From NCBI GenBank assembly GCA_000711775.1, contig ARYC01000135.1:1-64000 (forward strand): a DNA stretch of 64,000 bases, read 5' to 3'. Below the pieces are notes generated by a model. That model saw only the letters and a program-made list of their open reading frames with translations, did not search any database and was not told the origin of the DNA. Each line of letters begins with the position of its first letter. Positions within the stretch are counted from its first letter, which is position 1. Positions 58,808 to 64,000 of the stretch are shown here, in pieces. The position numbers were made by a program, and so were the translations under genes. The DNA comes from Oxytricha trifallax (Eukaryota; Ciliophora; Spirotrichea; Sporadotrichida; Oxytrichidae).

Positions 58808-59577
58808 TCACATATTAAATTGGCCCATAAAGGGGTTTGGCTTCTCTTTCTTCTCCTCTTCTTAAGGCTTGCTTGGACCCATATTTCTTCTCTTTGTGCC
58901 AGCTCCTGCATCTATGTTCATTTCTTCTAGCTTTTAGACATCTTTATAAAGTCTTTTGCTCACTTCATAAATAGTCTATGACTTTCTCTCTCTGTGAACC
59001 TTCGCATGCTCTTTCATTAGGAATATACCAGTTCCAGGTTTCCCTACAAAGTTAAGAATCAAAGCTTACTAGAGAGGAATGGGTGCTTCTTAAGCTCAGC
59101 GAGCCAGGTCTCGCTTATTAGTATGCCTTGCTTCTTTTAATCTTCAGGAGAAATAGAGTAGCGTTTTTTGTGAGCTTCTTCAATGATCTCTCTGAGATAA
59201 CTCTCTCTTAAAGTGCCAAGAACTCCAAAGAAGAAGCTCCTTTCTGGAAGCTTGTTAGAGAGTTGTTTCTTGGTAGGAAGATAAACTACCAACTCTTCAT
59301 CTTTCATCGCATCCTCGTAGAGATTAGTGACTGAAATGTCTGGGTAGTTTGGTATATCTATCAACTTTATTTCACTGTTTTTGAAGGCTTTCTTCTCATC
59401 GCAGAGTATAGCTTTTAAGAATGAAATTTTGGTACCTTCCATCGTTGGAAGGAATAAACCCACTATAGTATATGATTAAGTATATGTCACATGCTTACCA
59501 TGCTAAGTGAGGTATCGATAGAGATCTTCCTTGCTTCTAAATCTTGAGATCATTTCTTAAGCTTCAACCCTCTTCAT
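58808..59577 (-). CDS. TBE 22-kDa-type protein, inner copy, three exons
   Basis: On the minus strand exon 1 is 59,577-59,499, intron 1 59,498-59,463 (36 nt), exon 2 59,462-59,070, intron 2 59,069-59,044 (26 nt, GTAAGC to TTGTAG) and exon 3 59,043-58,808 with TGA at 58,808-58,810. Splicing gives 235 codons; without it each intron brings an in-frame TGA. The joined product starts MKRVEAQEMISRFRSKEDLY, contains EGTKISFLKAILCDEKKAF, and ends in a lysine- and glutamate-rich tail. Function is unknown; the gene is conserved in TBEs. The splice model is inferred from GT...AG borders, frame continuity and the matching pattern in the outer copy. The size predicted here is nearer 27 kDa than 22. Confidence 0.75.
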
Positions 59578-59789
59578 TGCAGTACTTATAGATTCCATCC
59601 TTGTTCCTTCTCTTGTTATTGAATTTCAAATTTTAATATATAGAGTTCTGGATCCTACTGTTAAAAATCTTAGTATTAAATATGGGCATCTTATAGGAGG
59701 TCAACCTGGTAAGGATACGTGGAGAAAGCTGGCAGAAGCTGTAACAAACTTCAGAGATGGAGCTCCATTTTTATCAATTTAGTTCCATT

Positions 59790-59995
59790 AAATTAGTACT
59801 AAATTTGTTTAAATTTGATTAGTACCGGTACTAAATTCGTTTAAATTTAATTGGTACCAATTTAATAGTACCAATACTAAATTAGTACCTAGTTTTAATC
59901 GAGTGAGGTTTTAATGGAAAAGTTCCAATCTGGTTTAAAACTTAATTGGTACCAGTACCAACCTGAACTTTATCTGAGTTGGTACCAGAATCAAA
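59790..59995. promoter_or_regulatory. GGTACC/TTAGTACC repeat region, inner TBE
   Basis: Same box set as 56,650-56,870, between the divergent 22-kDa-type and 57-kDa-type genes. Confidence 0.55.
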
Positions 59996-60164
59996 ATTAT
60001 TAAGAGTAAAATTACGAAAATTATACTTATAAACTGAGTATAAATATGAAGTCTTAGAGCTTAGATCAAACCATCATTAATGCTGTTGCAACTCCTATAT
60101 AGTCCAGATATAGCTATAGAGGTTTTAAGAGCTTTATAATAGAAATTTAAATTTGAATTTAAAC

Positions 60165-61613
60165 ATGGCGGTCAACTTAAATCGTAGAGCGGCACTTTTA
60201 GGAGCAGGTCAATCAATGCTCAACTTTGGCTCCACTAAAAAGCCTGAAATCATTTATGTTGAGAGGGAGGTAGAGCTAAGAACTCTTGAATTTGAAGCAG
60301 AGGTTTTTATCATAGAAGTATTAAACCAGAGGGAGAGCGCAGAAATAGGGGTTTAAACTTAAATTTATTATGTTGAGGAGCTAAAAGAAAAGCAACCAAT
60401 CTAAAAGATAAAAACATATTAATGTGAAGACTGCTAGAATCATTTCTCAACTGAACAAAGCTTGAAGAGACACCATAAAGAGGTACACTCTGGCAAAGCT
60501 AAGATCTATTTCAAGCATGAAAAGGTAGATGGTAGGTATTAGTGTACGACATGCATGAAATCATATACACACTCAGCTAAAGTTAAAAGGCATATGCAAA
60601 AGCATCACCTCAGTGAGTTCTTGATTGAAGATTAAGAGACTAAAAAACTAGTGCCAGCTAAAAGAAAATCTAATACTCTTGAGTCATAAAGAGAGCAGCA
60701 AGAGAGACTCAAGAGACAGAAGCGATATGAATCGATGAACCAGCCAGCAGGTAATACAATTTTAGCATGCTTCTAAGCGAAGGCTATGAATATACCTGCA
60801 TTAAATGCAGTTGATCTCAGCACTTGTATTGAAAACTACTTGAATATAAACGTGCCTGCAAAAGCAAAGCTCATAGTAGTTGATGAGTATGCATACAAGG
60901 TGTACCCTTTTAGCTATCTCCTTAAGAACGAGCAATACTAAAATGAGTTTGCTAACGAATATATGATTCTTAGAGAGGCATAGAGAAAAGATTGCAAGAA
61001 CTTGCTTAAGCTAGATGGTGTCATTTTAAGCTATGGTTTTATCGTACTGAGACTTAAGAAATATGAAATGACTCTGAGAGATTATTTATATCATAACAGA
61101 TACCCAGATGATTTGAATGATATACTATCAGATATGATAAAGGGTGTCAAGGAGTTGCATGAACTTGGATATGTTCATAGAGATTTGAAACCTGAAAATG
61201 TAATGCTGAACCTCTGCCCTTTAGAAGTCGTAGTTATCGATTTCAATAGAGCCTTAAGATAAGAGATAGTAACTTTAGCAAAGGTTCTTGGCACTCCTGG
61301 CTACTTCCCAATAAGAGAGAAGTGGACGAATGGATCAGTTTAGTGGGATGTATGGGCAGTAGCTACTATAATTTTAGAGAGTGACATGGAATGCATGTCT
61401 TACTATGGTACCAAATAAGAGAAATAATCAAAAAGTTTAGCAAGTAAGCATATAAAGCAGGACGATATCTGCAAAGAAATCAAACAGATTGTAGACATGA
61501 TAATTGTAAGAGCACCATCATATCCAAGATAATCCTTAGACGATTTACTTGAACCACTATAGAGAGCTAGATTCAAGAGATACAATAAAGACAAACAGAT
61601 AAAATTTGTTTGA
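60165..61613 (+). CDS. TBE zinc-finger/kinase-like protein (57-kDa type), inner copy
   Basis: 482 codons from ATG 60,165 to TGA 61,611-61,613, no internal TGA. Zinc finger 1 uses C87, C90, H103 and H108; finger 2 uses C127, C130, H143 and H147. The kinase-like domain has the catalytic-loop sequence HRDLKPEN (338-345) and DFN (359-361) instead of DFG, then GTPGYFPIREKWT in the activation-segment position. Loss of DFG glycine is tolerated in some active kinases, but no clear glycine-rich loop is seen, so activity is open. Diverges from the 22-kDa-type gene across the GGTACC region. Confidence 0.88.
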
Positions 61614-61672
61614 GTTAAATCGCCTAATAATTATTAAATATACTTAAAATTCACATAAAACCTGTACTTTCT

Positions 61673-61752
61673 CTACTAACCCCAATAAGACCCCAACTAT
61701 ACCCTACAAATCAAAGCACTTATAAACCTCACTAAGGGGTTTTGGGGTTTTG
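61673..61752 (-). repeat. Right inverted terminal repeat, inner TBE
   Basis: 80 bp, ends GGGGTTTTGGGGTTTTG. Confidence 0.95.
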
Positions 61753-61756
61753 AATG

Positions 61757-61950
61757 CAAAGGTTCACAGAGAGAGAAATTCATAGAAAATATATTAAGTT
61801 AGCAAGAGACTTTATAAAGATGTTTAAAAGCCAGATGAAATGAATATAGATACAGGTGCTGGCACTAAGAGAAGAAACATGGGCCCCGGCAAGCCTTAAG
61901 AAGAGGAGAAGAAAGAGAAGCCAAATCCCTTTCTGGGTTAATTAATATGT
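61757..61950 (+). pseudogene. TBE 22-kDa-type gene, outer copy, 3' remainder
   Basis: Continues exon 3 after the inner TBE (AKVHRERNSQKIYQVSKRLY, then GAGTKRRNMGPGKPQEEEK). A missing base near 61,940, relative to the inner copy, destroys the original stop context. Confidence 0.85.
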
Positions 61951-61958
61951 GAATATAT

Positions 61959-63023
61959 TCATTCGTTTACATCTAAAACTTATTTATAAACATTCATTCT
62001 TCCCTCTCTCTCACAAATTGTTGTCTTATCTACGCTCACTCTCTTACAGCTGCTTTGAATTAAGTCAACTGTATCGATCGGCAAGTCATGCATAAGATGA
62101 TACAGCAGCAGCTTCTTGTAGTGAGTCTTGATTTAGCTCCAGTAGAATTCGATTCCATTAAATTAGGGGCTATAAGGAACGTTGTATACAGGAGTTATGT
62201 TTAACTCTTCATAAGCTTTCTTAGACTCCTTAGTCTTATGAACTGAAAGGTTATCAACAAACAGGATGATTTCTTGGTTACTATACTTCTCTCTGAGTTT
62301 ATGTAGGAACTCTATATACTACTCTCGCTTAATAGAGCGAGGGTGAAAAACATAACTCTCTAAGCCTGAATCTTCACTTATACCAGCTAATATTGCATGG
62401 GTGACTACCTTCACTTTTTAGTCATAAACTTCTATATTATCATACTTCTTATACCAAGACTTATTAATAAAAGTGTTGAAGATGAATACAGCTTCATCAG
62501 CGTGTATGAACTTGATGTTATTAGTAATAGCCCTCTGCATTTAATCATATATATAGTTTAAATTATTACTATAAAATGGCACTGTAAAATCAATCACTCT
62601 CTTCACTCTGTTGACAGTCTTGAAAGTAATACCATTTCTTCTATAAATATTGGCTATAGTCTAAGGAGAGATACGCATGTCAGGAAACTTGCGATGAAAC
62701 ATCACAGCTCGCTAGTCTAATGGAAAGTGTGCCCAATACTTCAAAGTCTTCGAGTCGCAGAGGTAGTCAATATGGTGCTGTGAGAACTTTTATTTTCTTG
62801 CAGGATGCTTTCAAGTGCCTGAATTAAAATGCTAAACAGCTAACATGCAGTGATACCTAACAGTAGAGAAACTCTTGTGTAAGAGCTTTGCTATAGCTGC
62901 ATAATTCAGTACTGGTTTAACTTAATCTATATTAATACTCGCACCATACCTAAGCTTAAGCAGTAAATCTAAATATTTCTCATCATATATAGACCCTAAA
63001 TTTCGCTAATTTCTATTTCTCAT
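61959..63023 (-). CDS. TBE transposase (42-kDa type, DD34E), outer copy
   Basis: Minus strand, ATG at 63,023 to TGA at 61,959-61,961, 354 codons, the same length as the inner copy. HTH region, HADEAVF, FVDNLSVH and FNGIEFYW carry the DDE residues. TGA at 62,811-62,813 is codon 71, exactly as in the inner copy. No frameshift seen. It starts 23 bp inside the right terminal repeat, so its promoter must lie within or next to that repeat. Confidence 0.85.
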
Positions 63024-63045
63024 ATTGCAAATTGGCCTAATTTCT

Positions 63046-63125
63046 CTACTAACCCCAATAAGACCCCAACAATACCCTACAAATCAAAGCACTTATAAAC
63101 CTCACTAAGGGGTTTTGGGGTTTTG
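63046..63125 (-). repeat. Right inverted terminal repeat, outer TBE
   Basis: 80 bp, ends GGGGTTTTGGGGTTTTG, followed by the AAT duplication. Confidence 0.95.
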
Positions 63126-63128
63126 AAT

Positions 63129-64000
63129 GATATTTAACATTTACCTACAAGACGCACTCTTCTCGTAACAAGAACTAATGTCACTAATAAAACAAGGCAA
63201 ACTAATTGCATTTGCCGACGACATACTGATAAATGTTAAAGACCCTCAATAATTCAAAAGGGTAATAAACAGCTACAGAGAAATTGAGAAGTCTCAAAAC
63301 TTGAAATTAAACACCAAGAAAACTGGTTTTATGAGCGATGAAAAGTGCTTTGAACGGGAGTTCCATATATAAGGGATAAATAAGGTTCAGGAAACAAAGA
63401 ACTTGGGATTATAAATTTGTTTAAACACTCAAAAACTACTTAAGATTACTTGGAATGAGATGAAGAAGAAAATAGAAATGTATAGGAGATTGACTAGCTC
63501 AAGTAATCCAACTGTGAGCGACACCATCATGACAGCATACATCAGATCTCTGATCATATACAAATACATCCCACTTATAGCATCAAAATTAATTAAAATT
63601 GAAGAGATAGAGAAGATGGAACTTCAACTAAAGAGATTAGCTTTCAGAACGTCCAGAGATATTCCCTATATAATCCTAAGGAATGTAACATAGCTGAAAG
63701 ACACAAAAACTTGTGAAATAATCAGAGATCTGGTTCTGAAGAACATGAAAAAGATAAATTTAAAAATTGACTAGCTCATCAAACCAAAGTAAATAAATGA
63801 GGTGTTAAAAGAACTGGAAAAAGATCTAAAGAAAAGGAGCAAAATATTCTTGACATAAAACGTTATGGACACCATGATGGCAATCAGCAAAGGGAGGACG
63901 ATAGTGAACTACGGCATGTAGCACTACTGCATCATTCATAAAGTGTTTGTTGATGCTAATCACATGAGAACATGTAATTTGATAAATACAGCTAGAGACC
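63129..64000 (+). pseudogene. Non-LTR retrotransposon, 3' part of the RT ORF, runs off the window
   Basis: Resumes the ORF interrupted at 54,890. IFNIYLQDAL is followed by LIAFADDILINV, whose FADD (63,211-63,222) is the RT catalytic motif, then LKLNTKKTGFMS and the thumb region (VQETKNLGLQICLNTQK). The frame has no TGA from 63,129 to the window end with TAA/TAG as Gln, in contrast to the 5' half. The rest of the element lies beyond the window. Confidence 0.85.

Larger units (their letters stand above)
57635..61752 (+). mobile_element. Inner TBE transposon, complete
   Basis: 80-bp inverted repeats at 57,635-57,714 and 61,673-61,752, total 4,118 bp. It lies in opposite orientation to the outer TBE, inside exon 3 of that element's 22-kDa-type gene. 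AATG occurs at both junctions (57,631-57,634 and 61,753-61,756), either a 4-bp duplication or the usual 3-bp AAT with a chance fourth base. Genes: transposase (plus), 22-kDa-type (minus), zinc-finger/kinase-like (plus). Confidence 0.95.
54893..63125 (-). mobile_element. Outer TBE transposon, split by an inner TBE
   Basis: 80-bp inverted repeats at 54,893-54,972 and 63,046-63,125, starting CAAAACCCCAAAACCCC. The AAT target is duplicated (54,890-54,892 and 63,126-63,128). Without the inner TBE and one copy of its target it is 4,111 bp. Gene order left to right: zinc-finger/kinase-like (minus), 22-kDa-type (plus, broken), transposase (minus). TBEs are Tc1/mariner-superfamily elements cut out of the germline during macronuclear development, and their transposases take part in that genome rearrangement. 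Confidence 0.95.

Noticed and set aside
54893..63125. C4A4/G4T4 runs as true chromosome telomeres
   Set aside because: They are the terminal repeats of TBEs with target duplications and continuing flanking sequence on both sides.
1..64000. rRNA, tRNA, CRISPR arrays, bacterial-type operons or ribosome binding sites
   Set aside because: None seen; the genetic code, introns and TBEs show a ciliate nucleus.

Overview
The window reads as germline (micronuclear) DNA of a hypotrich ciliate, most likely Oxytricha or a close relative. Three things point there. First, two complete telomere-bearing elements (TBEs) have 80-bp inverted ends starting CAAAACCCCAAAACCCC, the C4A4 telomere motif. Second, every clear gene reads TAA and TAG as glutamine and ends at TGA. 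Third, the DNA is very AT-rich, with short, purine-biased, GC-richer coding tracts floating in it. With the standard code almost all of these genes are invisible, so coordinates here come from re-reading the frames with the ciliate code by eye.

Layout. 1-864: eroded end of a TBE. 1.3-2.8 kb: an MT-A70 methyltransferase-like pseudogene and a MORN-repeat fragment. 3.3-5.3 kb: small repeats, a palindrome-ended 404-bp element and an interstitial G4T4 tract. 6.3-18.1 kb: a chain of plus-strand coding tracts separated by AT-rich spacers, without recognisable domains and with occasional TGA codons or frameshifts. 18.4-19.8 kb: an AT-rich element with GACGTCA-rich inverted ends. 20-25.7 kb: scattered gene remnants on both strands. 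25.7-28.0 kb: a 2.3-kb element with 415-bp inverted repeats packed with TTGACC iterons and one intact 417-aa gene for a Rep-like superfamily 3 helicase. This is the most distinctive object in the window. 28-40 kb: further coding tracts, a 390-codon open frame followed by a second MT-A70-like gene. 40.2 and 42.7 kb: two copies of a C4A4-ended MITE family. 44-47 kb: a tract with a 48-bp in-frame repeat, and an intact minus-strand gene for a 185-aa protein. 50-53 kb: a two-exon gene fragment, an RCC1-repeat pseudogene and another fragment.

53.7-64.0 kb is a nest of mobile elements. A non-LTR retrotransposon was split at its reverse transcriptase gene by a TBE (54,893-63,125, AAT target duplication). 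That TBE was later split in its 22-kDa-type gene by a second TBE in opposite orientation (57,635-61,752, 4,118 bp). Each TBE carries three genes: a DD34E transposase and a 22-kDa-type protein that converge with their stops 6 bp apart, and a zinc-finger/kinase-like protein diverging from the 22-kDa gene over a GGTACC-rich spacer. The 22-kDa gene needs removal of two very small introns.

No rRNA, tRNA or CRISPR was seen. Confidence is high for the TBEs, the Rep-like element, the retrotransposon and the 185-aa gene. It is moderate for MT-A70, RCC1 and MORN. It is low to moderate for the unnamed tracts, whose support is composition and frame openness only.
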